Shown piece by piece: positions 34,130 to 42,488 of a stretch of 64,000 nucleotides of DNA (its first letter is position 1; each line of letters begins with the position of its first letter). Under the pieces are notes generated by a model that made no database searches, had not been told where the DNA came from, and was given only the letters and a program-made list of their open reading frames with translations. Source of the DNA: Magnetofaba australis IT-1 (lineage in GTDB: Bacteria; Pseudomonadota; Magnetococcia; Magnetococcales; Magnetococcaceae). Where the stretch lies: positions 101,518 through 165,517 of the forward strand of contig NZ_LVJN01000014.1 in NCBI RefSeq assembly GCF_002109495.1. The letters run 5' to 3'. The position numbers and the translations under genes were made by a program.

Positions 34130-35597
34130 TCGTTTTCTCCGTGGGTTTGGCTTGGCCATTTCGGGTGGCTTTGCGCGGATCGGTATCCAGGGTGATGCCC
34201 AGATCGTCCAGCTCGCCGAAGGTGGCGGAAATCTCCGCCAGAACCTGGTTGGGGTCATAGCCCTGACGGGCGATGGCCTCCTTGAGACTCATGAATCCGG
34301 CCCGAACCGCCAACATCTCAGCCTGCACATCCTTCATGGGGTCCACCGCTTCAAAGCGGGGCGGCGTCCATTCGGCCTGGATTTCCCCAGGAGGCAGCAG
34401 ACCCGCCGCCTGGGCGGTATCAACAAACGCCCGCCACACCGGCTGGCAGAGCATGGGGATCAGAACCTGCCGCTGGATCGCCTCGATGCGTCGGCGGAAT
34501 TCGATGAGACCGGCGCGTATGGAGGAGTAGTTGACCTGGGAGAGATCCCCGGTGAGGAGCTCATAGGTCAACCCCACGGCGGCCGCTACCGCGTGCAGCT
34601 GCACCCGCATGTATTCCGAATAGCCTGCCGTGGCCGAAGGTTGGCCAAATTTGATGTCCTTGCCCGCGGGCAGATACTCCACCATGCCTGGCTCAAAGGA
34701 CTCCACCCGGTGACCGGCGGCGTCCTTATCAGTCGGCCCCAGGGTTTCTCCGTCATCGCCATTGAGGACGAAGGCCACGAAGCAAGCCTCGATCTTCTTG
34801 CGCACCAGCTCGGCTTCGTCGTATTCGTCCAGATCCCGCATCTTGAGGATGGCGGGGGCAAACCAAGTCACCCCCCGAATCTGGCCCGGACGCAGCCGCT
34901 CGAACAGGTGCAGCACCTCATCGGCAGGAACGCGCACGCTCTGGGGCAAGCGCCCAGTGATCTGTTGAATGGAACCGGGGTGACGGTGATAGAGCCAATA
35001 GGCGGCCCTCCTGCCAGAGGCATCAAACTCGATGCCTTGCTGGATGAAGCCGCCACCGGGCAGATCCCGGTCTCGGCTGGCGTCTAGATGATCTGGCTCC
35101 AGCACCTGGATCTGTAGCGGTACCGGCAGACCATCGCGCATAGATCGGCGGCGGAAGCGGATCAGACACTCGCCGCTCTCCACCATGGCCCGGGCCGCCA
35201 GGGTTTGCAGACCCAGGAAGTCGGTCAGGCCATCGGCGTCGCATTCCGTATTAAAGCGGCTCCAGAGTTCATCGGCCTGTTCGGCCAAGCCCTCCTTTTT
35301 GGAGCGCGCTCGGGGAATGATGCCGCTACCCACCAAATTGCCAGCCAGAGCGGAGACCGCTTTGGCGGCGTAGGCGTTGTTGCGCGCCAGATCCCGGGCT
35401 CTTGCCCGAAGCCGGTTGGATGCCGGACCGATTTCGGCATTGGCGTCATTGCCTGCTGCAATCCACCCATCTGTGCGTCTGCCGCCCTTGGCGCCCTCAT
35501 ATCCCCTCCGAAGGATCTGCATGGCTGCCCGGGTGCGGACACGACGGTACGCCGCCTCCGGTGAAACAGCGCCCACCAGGCGATCAATCCAGTTCAT
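34110..35597 (-). CDS. Phage portal protein, lambda family
   Basis: 495 residues, MNWIDRLVGAVSPEAAYRRVRTR, with the lambda-portal pattern (ARARDLARNNAYAAKAVSALAGNLVG, LGLQTLAARAMVESGECLIRFR, QINYSSIRAGLIEFRR-like YSSIRAGLIEFRRRIEAIQ, WRAFVDTA). It forms the dodecameric DNA gate of the capsid and docks the terminase. It lies between the gpW-like gene and the protease-capsid gene as in lambda-type clusters. The overlap with the next gene supports coupled translation. Confidence 0.93.
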   Translation of the reverse strand: MNWIDRLVGAVSPEAAYRRVRTRAAMQILRRGYEGAKGGRRTDGWIAAGNDANAEIGPASNRLRARARDLARNNAYAAKAVSALAGNLVGSGIIPRARSKKEGLAEQADELWSRFNTECDADGLTDFLGLQTLAARAMVESGECLIRFRRRSMRDGLPVPLQIQVLEPDHLDASRDRDLPGGGFIQQGIEFDASGRRAAYWLYHRHPGSIQQITGRLPQSVRVPADEVLHLFERLRPGQIRGVTWFAPAILKMRDLDEYDEAELVRKKIEACFVAFVLNGDDGETLGPTDKDAAGHRVESFEPGMVEYLPAGKDIKFGQPSATAGYSEYMRVQLHAVAAAVGLTYELLTGDLSQVNYSSIRAGLIEFRRRIEAIQRQVLIPMLCQPVWRAFVDTAQAAGLLPPGEIQAEWTPPRFEAVDPMKDVQAEMLAVRAGFMSLKEAIARQGYDPNQVLAEISATFGELDDLGITLDTDPRKATRNGQAKPTEKTNEQTDG

Positions 35598-35606
35598 GGT
35601 GTAGAA

Positions 35607-35810
35607 TCAGCCTTTGGAGAAAGCGGCGTAGCTGTGGGACGGTCGGGAAGAGCCGCTGCTTGCCTGAACCTCCCGCTCAATGACGCGGATGCGGCGCAGT
35701 AGGTCTGCTTCAGAGCCGTACTCTACCAGCTTGCCGTCGTAGGAAACGCGCAGCGTTCCCGAGGCGTAGGCGCGTTTGAGGGCGTCCAGCTCTGTTTGCG
35801 TCCAAGTCAT
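35607..35810 (-). CDS. gpW-like head-tail joining/head completion protein
   Basis: 67 residues from the ATG at 35810, whose ATGA overlaps the terminase stop. The sequence MTWTQTELDALKRAYASGTLRV, then YGSEADLLRRIRVIEREV, matches the small gpW family that completes the head before tail joining. The position between terminase and portal is diagnostic. Confidence 0.8.
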   Translation of the reverse strand: MTWTQTELDALKRAYASGTLRVSYDGKLVEYGSEADLLRRIRVIEREVQASSGSSRPSHSYAAFSKG

Positions 35811-37765
35811 CGGTGCAACCATCCTCTTCGTCGGCCTTGCAGCCATTTGGATTTGGGCTGTTGAGATTGAGGCTGCGCATCAACGATCACGGGGGTCGGC
35901 TCCCCAGTGACAGAGATCTCCAACGGCTCCTCCAGCCTTCGCCAATGCTGCTCGCCGAACCGGTCAATGCCGTAGATTGAAGCCGCCGCCCGGGCGTATA
36001 CCCGGCAGTCCAGCGCTTCGTTGCGCTTTCCTGGATCTTTCTCCCAGCTCGCCTTGGGGAAGCCCTTCACCATACGGGTGATGAGCCGCTCGGCGGTGAG
36101 CTGCTTGAAGTACTCCTCGTTGTATTGGGGAAAATGGCAGTAGCCCGGCGGATATACCTCGCCCGATGCAAGTTCCTCATCGGTTGGCCTGGGCAGCTTC
36201 AACCAGCGGTAGAGCTCGCCCTTGGCCACCGGCGTGCCGATGGACCAGACCTTCAGACCACGTTTTCGATGCCCTGCATCCGCCTTGGAGACCGACAGCA
36301 GCAGCGCCGTATCGCGATCCCGGCCTTTGATGGCCGCCACGGTGCGCGCCTGTCTCGCCACTGCTCCGGCGGGGCCCCAGGTTGCCTGAGGATGCTTCCG
36401 AACCCACGCATAGACATCCTGGGTGGCATAGCCCGAGTCCACGCACATCACCCGGATCGGCAGGCGCTGACCGGAGGGGTGTTTCCACTCCCGACCCAAA
36501 ACCGATTGGAGTTGGCTCCAGACTTCAGGCCGCGCGGTGTCGCCATCGAGTACGAAGTAGTCGACCGACCAGGAGCGTTTTTCCCGGCCCCACGCCACCA
36601 CCTCACACTCCAGGCGGTCTTTCTGGACATCGACGCCTGCGGTGAGGAATAGCCCGCCCTCCGGGACTTGGCCAATCCGGTAGGTCTCGCGCCGATCATA
36701 GAGGCGGCTCCAATCGGGCGCTTCAAACTCCTCCTCATAGGGCTCGCCCAGCACCGTGTTGACGAAGCCCTTCATCAGATCCGGGTTCTTCTGCGCCTGC
36801 TCGAACATCTCCACCGCATCAGCCCAGGAGAACCATCCCACCGGGGAGTAGAGGCTGTTGAGGTGGAACCCCACCGTTTGGCGGCTCTCCGCCTCGGCGG
36901 TAGCGACCCATTGGCCTTTCTCCAGCATCTGAGTCTTGTGATGCTCACCAATGAGCGCGTCGCAGTGCTCACACCGATAGCGCGCCGTATCCGGCTTGCC
37001 CGCATCCCAGGTCAGATTGCCGAACTCCAGCGGTTGGCGCTCGCCGCACTCCGGGCAGGGCACATGGAACTTGCGCTGGTCGCTGGCCAAGTACTCCCGC
37101 TCGATCCGGGACAGTCCCTTTCGATTGGGCGTGCTGACCAGAAAGATCTTGCGACGCTGGAACGTCGCTGAGCGGCGCTCCGCCAGTAGGATGGGATCGC
37201 CTTCGCCCTCCACATCCCCGGGATAGCCATCCACCTCATCCAGAAACAGATAACGCGCAGGCATGGAGCGCAGCCCCACCGCGCTGTTGGCGCCCGTGAG
37301 AATCAGCACCCCGCCAGGGAACTCCTTGCTGAGCACCGTGTTGCCGGAGTCCCGGCTGCGCGCCGGTTTGACCAGCTCCTTGAGCGCCTCGCTCTCCTCA
37401 ATGAGCGGATCAATACGCTGTTTGGAGTTTCTCTTGGCCAGCTCCACCGTGGGAGAGACCGCCATCATGGGGCCTGGGGCCTGGTGAATCACATAGCCGA
37501 TGAGGCAATTGCCTGCCTCCGTCCCTCCGATCTGTGCGCCTTTCATGAACACCACGCGCCGCACCGGCGACGCCGGTGACAGACAATCCATGATCTCCTT
37601 CAGGTAGGGCGTGCGGCTGGTGCGCCACTTTCCCGGCTCCGAGGAGGCGCGTTGCGAGAGGATGCGGTGCTTGTCCGACCACTGCGAGACCGTGAGCAGC
37701 GGATCGGGCTTGATTCCACCCCGCCATGCCCGGTCGATCGCCAGCGAACCATCAAATCCCGCCAC
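35807..37765 (-). CDS. Phage terminase large subunit, GpA type
   Basis: 652 residues. An ATPase with P-loop-like GAQIGGTE (76-83) and Walker B LFLDEVD (173-179), followed by a zinc-binding motif (CPECGERQ ... CEHCD, about 236-270) and a C-terminal nuclease region with VDSGYATQDVYAWVRKH. These features define the lambda GpA family that packages and cuts concatemeric DNA. It is divergent from the plus-strand small gene at 37866. The small subunit is encoded about 3 kb away at 40996-41550, separated by HU, methylase and PilZ genes. Confidence 0.95.
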   Translation of the reverse strand: MAGFDGSLAIDRAWRGGIKPDPLLTVSQWSDKHRILSQRASSEPGKWRTSRTPYLKEIMDCLSPASPVRRVVFMKGAQIGGTEAGNCLIGYVIHQAPGPMMAVSPTVELAKRNSKQRIDPLIEESEALKELVKPARSRDSGNTVLSKEFPGGVLILTGANSAVGLRSMPARYLFLDEVDGYPGDVEGEGDPILLAERRSATFQRRKIFLVSTPNRKGLSRIEREYLASDQRKFHVPCPECGERQPLEFGNLTWDAGKPDTARYRCEHCDALIGEHHKTQMLEKGQWVATAEAESRQTVGFHLNSLYSPVGWFSWADAVEMFEQAQKNPDLMKGFVNTVLGEPYEEEFEAPDWSRLYDRRETYRIGQVPEGGLFLTAGVDVQKDRLECEVVAWGREKRSWSVDYFVLDGDTARPEVWSQLQSVLGREWKHPSGQRLPIRVMCVDSGYATQDVYAWVRKHPQATWGPAGAVARQARTVAAIKGRDRDTALLLSVSKADAGHRKRGLKVWSIGTPVAKGELYRWLKLPRPTDEELASGEVYPPGYCHFPQYNEEYFKQLTAERLITRMVKGFPKASWEKDPGKRNEALDCRVYARAAASIYGIDRFGEQHWRRLEEPLEISVTGEPTPVIVDAQPQSQQPKSKWLQGRRRGWLHR

Positions 37766-37865
37766 ATCGCTTATCTCGTTGGTTTTTCATCTGAATTTAC
37801 TGGATGAGCGTTTCGATTGTATGGCTGTATGGTGTCACGCCAACAACGCATCCAGGAGATTGAAA

Positions 37866-38057
37866 TTGAACGAGAATCCGACCACAGAGCAGCAGTTGGA
37901 AGCCTTCGCCAAAGAGTTGGCAGAACTGACCCGCAAGCACGGCGTCGCCCTGTGCGTCACCGGCGGGGTCATCATCGACTCGCCGGAGGCTTTTGCTGAA
38001 CTCGAATACTTCACTGGGAATGACGGCGACCTGCTGCCCCGCATTGGCAACGAATAG
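37866..38057 (+). CDS. Small prophage protein of unknown function
   Basis: 63 residues starting from a TTG at 37866 that sits 7 bp after AGGAG; a longer open frame upstream overlaps the terminase gene and is unlikely. The sequence has a helix (EQQLEAFAKELAELTRKHGV) then a strand (ALCVTGGVIIDSPEAF). It is followed 17 bp later by the DUF3489 gene, with which it is probably cotranscribed. No family recognised. Confidence 0.6.
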   Translation: MNENPTTEQQLEAFAKELAELTRKHGVALCVTGGVIIDSPEAFAELEYFTGNDGDLLPRIGNE

Positions 38058-38074
38058 ATTTGAAGGAGACCATC

Positions 38075-38764
38075 ATGAACAAAATGACCAGCCCCCAACT
38101 CACCGTACTCGTCAACGCCGCGCTGCGCGAAGATGGCGCGGTCCACCCCCTGCCCAGCCGTATGAAGGGCGGCGCAGCGATCAAGATCGTGAACGCCTTG
38201 GCCAAGCACGGTGTCATCACGCAGGAGGATGACGGACAATGGCGTCTCAACGCTGCTGGCTACGCGGCCATCGGCGAAACGCCGCCAGAGCGGCTCCTGC
38301 CTCAGACTCAAGCTGAAGAGCCCGCAGAGCCGCAAACGGACAGCTCTCCGCCTGCGCCGGATGCGCTCTTCGAGGAGATCGCCTCCAAACACCTGGATAT
38401 CGATACGCTGGAGACGCGCCACTCCGATGGGCTCGACTTTCATGAGACCAGCGTCTGGGCCATCAAGAGCGCGCTGGAGGCTGCCTATCAAGCGGGAATG
38501 TCCGCCGCCAAACAGCGCAGCGGAAAGCACGGACTGCGCTCTGACTCCAAGCAAGCCAAGACGATTGAATTGATGAAACGCCCCGAGGGTGCCACCATTG
38601 AGCAGATCACCGAAGCGACGGGATGGTCGGCCAACACAATTAGGGGCTTCATCTCCGGAGCCCTGCGCAAGCGCCTGGGACTCAACGTCACCAGCGAGAG
38701 GACCTTCTACGTTGGTCCCAACGCCAAGGGCGGCTACGCCACCTACCGCATCATCGAGGAGTAA
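38075..38764 (+). CDS. DUF3489-containing prophage regulator-like protein
   Basis: 229 residues from the ATG at 38075 after AAGGAG. The C-terminal region (KQAKTIELMKRPEGATIEQITEATGW, then SANTIRGFISGALRKRLGL) is the DUF3489 winged-helix pattern. The middle (FEEIASKHLDIDTLETRHSDGLDFHE) resembles the DUF6900 motif that often accompanies it. The N-terminus has a further small winged-helix-like part. DNA binding is likely but the target is unknown. Confidence 0.75.
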   Translation: MNKMTSPQLTVLVNAALREDGAVHPLPSRMKGGAAIKIVNALAKHGVITQEDDGQWRLNAAGYAAIGETPPERLLPQTQAEEPAEPQTDSSPPAPDALFEEIASKHLDIDTLETRHSDGLDFHETSVWAIKSALEAAYQAGMSAAKQRSGKHGLRSDSKQAKTIELMKRPEGATIEQITEATGWSANTIRGFISGALRKRLGLNVTSERTFYVGPNAKGGYATYRIIEE

Positions 38765-38786
38765 TCACATCCGACAGGGAGTGCGC

Positions 38787-38811
38787 CAACCCGGCCCAGG
38801 AGACCGGGTTG
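38787..38811. terminator. Hairpin between convergent DUF3489 and HU genes
   Basis: An 8-bp inverted repeat, CAACCCGG and CCGGGTTG with a 9-base loop, lies between the two convergent genes. There is no clear T-run, so it could be a weak bidirectional terminator. Confidence 0.4.
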
Positions 38812-38827
38812 TGCTGCTATAGAACGA

Positions 38828-39103
38828 TCAGCAGTTTACAGCATCCTTCAGCCCTTTACCCACTTTGAACTTCACCACTTTGGCCGCAGCGATCTTGATC
38901 TCTTCACCGGTCTTGGGATTCCGACCCGTTCGAGCGGCGCGCTCGCTGATGGAGAACGAACCAAATCCCGGAACGGCCACCGAGTCGCCACCCTTCAGCG
39001 CAGCGGTCATCGCTTCAAAGGTCGCCTTCAACGCCTTGTCAGCTTCGACCTGGGTCAAGCCAGTGGAGTCGGCAACGGCTTTTTTCAGTTCGGTCAGATT
39101 CAT
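38828..39103 (-). CDS. HU-family DNA-binding protein
   Basis: 91 residues from the ATG at 39103 (MNLTELKKAVADSTGLTQVEADKAL). It has the HU/IHF signature VPGFGSFSISERAARTGRNPKTGEEI with the DNA-intercalating NPKTG loop. Probably dimeric, bending DNA. Within the prophage it lies next to packaging genes, where HU/IHF-like proteins assist terminase or recombinase complexes; that specific role is inference. Confidence 0.93.
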   Translation of the reverse strand: MNLTELKKAVADSTGLTQVEADKALKATFEAMTAALKGGDSVAVPGFGSFSISERAARTGRNPKTGEEIKIAAAKVVKFKVGKGLKDAVNC

Positions 39104-39196
39104 CGTTCTCTTCCTGAGGCTAAGGGTGGTCAACAATGACATAGGCAACGGAGGCACTCTACGTCTCATCAGCACCTTGAGGGAACCCTCGTTGCA

Positions 39197-40555
39197 TTAG
39201 TCGTCCATCACAACCCCACGCTCGGCCGCCACTTCCTCAAAACTCTTCCCGCCGGAGCCATCCAGATAGGCGATCTTGCCGGTCGCCTGAATGAAGCGTT
39301 TCACCGCCACGTCCACATAGACCGGCGAGATCTCCATGGCGAATACGCGCCGTCCCGTCATCTCCCCAGCCATGATCTGCGAGCCGCTGCCGCTGAACGG
39401 CTCGTAGCACAGGCCGCCCTTTTCCGCGTGCTGACGCATGGGGATGGCAAAGCAATCGAGAGGCTTCGGCGTCGGGTGGTCCGGACGCTCATCGCCGACC
39501 AGACCATGAATGTCCCAAACCGTGGAAAGATACTCCGCGCCATCAATCTTCGGCGGCATGTTGCCCTTGATCCAGCCCATGAGGCAGGGCTCGTGTTTCC
39601 ACAGGTATTTGGAGCGGGTGAGGACGCCTTTCTCCTTATTCCAGATGATCTGCTGGTGCTGAAACGCGCCCACCTTCTCCCACACCGTCTCCAACATCGC
39701 CTGACGCTTGGAGGCGTGCCAGCAGTACCACGCGGCGTTGGGCTCGATGGCGTAGTCGATGGCGGCTTTGATGAATCCCTCGTAGAGTTCTGGGCCCTGG
39801 GAGGAGTCGTCCCAGGTCACGCCATAGCTGGCTGACCAATCCTTGTTGCCGTCCGTACCGCTGGTCTCGCCTTTGGCGACCTTGGCCTTGCGCGCGCTGT
39901 TCTGCGGATGGTTAGTGCCGTCGTAGTCGACCAAGTAGGGCGGATCGGTGGCGAATAGAATCGCGCGCTCACCGTTCATCAATCGAATCACATCATCGGC
40001 GTTGAGGCTGCTGCCACACAGAAGGCGGTGGTCGCCGAGAATCCACAGATCGCCGGGACGGGTGACCGGATTAGCGGGCGGCTCGGGGATGACATCGTTT
40101 TGGGCGACGGCGCCACCGGCGCCATCAGCGTCGTCCTCCAGGCTCTCCAGTAGATCTGAAAGCTGCTCCTCGGAAAAGCCGATGATGTCGATGTCATAAT
40201 CGGCGTCCTGGAGTTCACCCAGTTCCAGGCTGAGCAGTTCATTATCCCATTCCGCCCAGTTGGCGGACTGATTGGCCAGCAGCCGGAACGCCTTGATCTG
40301 CATCTCGGTTAGATCGTCGGCCAGCGCCACCGGCACCGACTCGAGCCCCAGACGCTTCGCCGCCTTTAGGCGAAGGTGGCCATCGACCACCTGCCCATCG
40401 CTACGGGCCACCACCGGAATGCGGAAGCCGAACTCCTGAATGGCGGCGCACATGCGATCCACTATATCGTCGTTCTTGCGCGGATTGCGGGCATAGGGAA
40501 TCAACCGCTCCAGAGGCCACTGCTCCAGCGTGAGGTCTTTAATTTGCACAACCAT
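39197..40555 (-). CDS. ParB-domain DNA adenine/cytosine-N4 methyltransferase
   Basis: 452 residues. The first 100 are a ParB/Srx-like domain (LIPYARNPRKND, VVDGHLRLKAAKRLG). The rest is an amino-methyltransferase with motif IV DPPY (204-207) before motif I FSGSGS (387-392), the beta-class order. DPPY indicates N6-adenine or N4-cytosine methylation. Such ParB-MTase genes are common in phages as orphan methylases that protect DNA from host restriction; no cognate endonuclease is nearby. It is divergent from the PilZ gene. Confidence 0.9.
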   Translation of the reverse strand: MVVQIKDLTLEQWPLERLIPYARNPRKNDDIVDRMCAAIQEFGFRIPVVARSDGQVVDGHLRLKAAKRLGLESVPVALADDLTEMQIKAFRLLANQSANWAEWDNELLSLELGELQDADYDIDIIGFSEEQLSDLLESLEDDADGAGGAVAQNDVIPEPPANPVTRPGDLWILGDHRLLCGSSLNADDVIRLMNGERAILFATDPPYLVDYDGTNHPQNSARKAKVAKGETSGTDGNKDWSASYGVTWDDSSQGPELYEGFIKAAIDYAIEPNAAWYCWHASKRQAMLETVWEKVGAFQHQQIIWNKEKGVLTRSKYLWKHEPCLMGWIKGNMPPKIDGAEYLSTVWDIHGLVGDERPDHPTPKPLDCFAIPMRQHAEKGGLCYEPFSGSGSQIMAGEMTGRRVFAMEISPVYVDVAVKRFIQATGKIAYLDGSGGKSFEEVAAERGVVMDD

Positions 40556-40611
40556 TCTTCTCTGTATTTTGTTAGACTGAGACTTTATCGACGAATGATC
40601 GGAGTGGTCTC

Positions 40612-41015
40612 ATGCTTCGGAAACCTCTAATAGCCCCCCCCCCTCATCAGCAGACAAAGCTGAGGAAATTCGCTCGAAGGCTGAGAACAGGACTGCTCCC
40701 CGTATCCAATTTGCTACCCGCGTTCTTGTTCAGTTTGATGCTGTGAAGGGCGTCACCGGAAGCACGGTTGACGTGAGTGAATCTGGCGCATTCATTACTA
40801 CTCAAATTCATCTGAAAGCCCTAAGCCCGGGCGACTTTGGCGTTCTGAAAATTCTACATATCGCTGATTGTGCTGAAATGCCCTGCGTGGTTGCGCGCGT
40901 CACTGAGACAGGGATCGGCGTCGAATTTGCCGATATCTGTCAAGCAGGACTGATTACCCAGCTAAAATCTACAAAATCCAGTCTTGTGGGAAGACTCAAT
41001 CCAAAGTCAACTTAG
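40612..41015 (+). CDS. PilZ (c-di-GMP receptor) gene, out of frame at a C10 tract
   Basis: The ATG at 40612 is well placed behind GGAGTGG, but the frame it opens ends at 40746. After the run of ten C (40634-40643) the other frame encodes a single PilZ domain with both c-di-GMP-binding motifs, RTAPR (RxxxR; codons at 40689 and 40701) and DVSESG (DxSxxG; from 40770). That frame has no ATG, GTG or TTG upstream of the motifs. The GTG at 40743 would give a 90-residue product lacking RxxxR. With 11 C the gene would encode 134 residues. It may be phase variable, rescued by slippage, or an assembly error. It is the only plus-strand gene in this part of the packaging module. Confidence 0.75.
40634..40643 (+). 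repeat. Homopolymer C10 tract in the PilZ gene start
   Basis: Ten consecutive C, eight codons after the PilZ ATG. Adding one C (or removing two) joins the ATG to the PilZ frame. Tracts like this mutate by slippage in known contingency genes. Confidence 0.85.
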
Positions 41016-41550
41016 CAATGGAGAGTTCTTCCAAATGCTCGCGCACATAGCGCTCCAGGCAGATGTGCATGGTGTGATCATCCACGTCCAACTCCGCCGC
41101 CATGCGCGAGGAGACCCGCGCAGGCCAGTTCTGCCAAGCATCCCGGCTCTGACGGGCCAACTGAAATACCTTGGCAAGGGTCTGCTCCCGGTCGATCAGG
41201 GAGCCCTTTTTCTCTTCCAACTCGATCTTGCGCAACTGCGCGCGCAGCACCATGTCCGCCGTCTTAGCCTGCATGAAGGTCATGCCGCCAGCGCCAGCAC
41301 CCTGTCCGCTCTGCTGCAATGTCTCACGGACGCTGTTCACCGCTGCCGTCGGCGTCGGCTTCATGCCCTTGGGTTGGGCGCTACGCTGTTGGACGTCGTC
41401 GGTGTTGGCCGACCAGTTGGCCAGGACTTTATCCAGATCCCAGGAGCCGTCCGGTTCGCGGTGAATGCGACCCGCCTTTTCGGCCTTGCGCACCGCCGTC
41501 TCTGACACACCCAGGTGCTTGGCCAGACGCCGATTGCTCGGGACTTTCAT
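40996..41550 (-). CDS. Phage terminase small subunit (Nu1-like)
   Basis: 184 residues. It starts with a winged-helix DNA-binding domain (MKVPSNRRLAKHLGVSETAVRKAEKAG, the Nu1 pattern), then a linker and a helical region (ADMVLRAQLRKIELEEKKGSLI, then QLARQSRDAWQNWPARVSSRMAAEL) seen in Nu1-type small terminases. It would recognise the packaging site for the GpA-type large subunit. Its 3' end overlaps the convergent PilZ gene by 20 bp. Confidence 0.88.
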   Translation of the reverse strand: MKVPSNRRLAKHLGVSETAVRKAEKAGRIHREPDGSWDLDKVLANWSANTDDVQQRSAQPKGMKPTPTAAVNSVRETLQQSGQGAGAGGMTFMQAKTADMVLRAQLRKIELEEKKGSLIDREQTLAKVFQLARQSRDAWQNWPARVSSRMAAELDVDDHTMHICLERYVREHLEELSIAKLTLD

Positions 41551-41749
41551 CAGACCTCATTCACTGCGAACGCGAACCCGCGAACCAATAAAACGCCTCT
41601 GCCGCTAGCGAGCTCTCGGGCCATTGCGCGCGGCATCAGTTTTCGGCCAAAAAGGAACCACTTTTCAAACGCTTACAAACCACACCTCCAGACCAGAGAA
41701 TGTTTTGCGGATTCATATGGTTACCGAGTTTCGGTGTTGAACTGAAGGT

Positions 41750-41995
41750 CTACGGCTTATTAATCCACGGCACCGCCATGAACGCCGCGATGAGCGCCAG
41801 CAGCGCCAGGATCTGACGGAAGAGTTTGTAGCCACCCACGAGGCGTTGCTCAGCAGCGTCCAAACGATCAAGGGTTGCTTCCATGCGGTCAAACTTCTGC
41901 TGACCGATAGCAAGGCGTTGGTTGATGTGCTTGAGCTCGTTGGCCAGGGTGGCCATCTCCGCCGAGTACGGGCACTCTTTCTCGCAGTTGCTCAT
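41750..41995 (-). CDS. Small coiled-coil, C-terminal membrane-anchored phage protein
   Basis: 81 residues from the ATG at 41995 (ATGA overlap with the holin stop). It has CEKECPYSAEMA near the N-terminus, a coiled coil (LANELKHINQRLAIGQQKFDRM and onward) and one C-terminal membrane helix (ILALLALIAAFMAVPW). It belongs to the lysis cassette. It could act as a spanin-like or holin-accessory protein, but no diagnostic motif decides. Confidence 0.65.
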   Translation of the reverse strand: MSNCEKECPYSAEMATLANELKHINQRLAIGQQKFDRMEATLDRLDAAEQRLVGGYKLFRQILALLALIAAFMAVPWINKP

Positions 41996-42387
41996 TTTGC
42001 CCTCCCGGTGTGCTTCTCCCAGGTCCGCAGACCCGCCAAGCCCAGCATCGCCACCACCAACTCCTGCATGAAGTTCAGCGGCAGTTGCGGGCCGGGCTGA
42101 CCCGTCACCCACTGGATGATGGGGTTGATCACGTAGGCGAAGGAGAGTCCAACGCCGCACACCCAGCCCAGAAACGGGCGCCAGCCCGCCACGAAGGTGG
42201 AGCGGTGCGCCGCCTCGATTTTGTTCAGTTCAACTTGCAATGCCGCCGGTTGCTGCGCCAGTCGGGTCAGCAGCGCCTGTTTGTCCAAGCGCTCTTCGTC
42301 GGAGGTGAACAGGCCGTCCAGAGCCTTGCCCACCGCCTCAATGGGCTGCGCTGCCGCGCCGCCAATGACCTTCTCCAGGATGCCCAT
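41992..42387 (-). CDS. GTA-type 3-TM phage holin
   Basis: 131 residues from the ATG at 42387, which overlaps the preceding small ORF stop by 1 bp; a longer open frame upstream is the endolysin's shadow. The sequence MGILEKVIGGAAAQPIEAVGKALDGLFTSDEERLDKQ, then HRSTFVAGWRPFLGWVCGVGL, is the signature of the GTA_holin_3TM family. It forms membrane holes that release endolysin. Confidence 0.85.
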   Translation of the reverse strand: MGILEKVIGGAAAQPIEAVGKALDGLFTSDEERLDKQALLTRLAQQPAALQVELNKIEAAHRSTFVAGWRPFLGWVCGVGLSFAYVINPIIQWVTGQPGPQLPLNFMQELVVAMLGLAGLRTWEKHTGRAK

Positions 42388-42488
42388 CAGAGCACGCCCG
42401 TGATGAACAGCGGCATGATGGCGGCTACCACGATCATCAGCGAGCCGAACAACCCGACGATGATGTCCGCCCATTTGGGATCGTTCAT
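42387..42488 (-). CDS. 33-residue single-pass membrane protein in the lysis cassette
   Basis: A short ORF with ATG at 42488 (overlapping the endolysin stop as ATGA) and TGA at 42387 (overlapping the holin ATG). It encodes MNDPKWADIIVGLFG followed by SLMIVVAAIMPLFITGVL, one strong membrane helix with a short charged N-terminus. Tight coupling to the endolysin and holin genes supports a real gene, perhaps a second holin or an antiholin. Confidence 0.65.
   Translation of the reverse strand: MNDPKWADIIVGLFGSLMIVVAAIMPLFITGVL

Noticed and set aside
38786..38812. Strong rho-independent terminator between DUF3489 and HU genes
   Set aside because: A stem is present but no U-run follows on either strand, so it is listed only as a weak hairpin.
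40743..41015. PilZ gene starting at GTG 40743
   Set aside because: The start lacks a ribosome site and drops the RxxxR motif; the in-frame upstream sequence clearly continues the domain.
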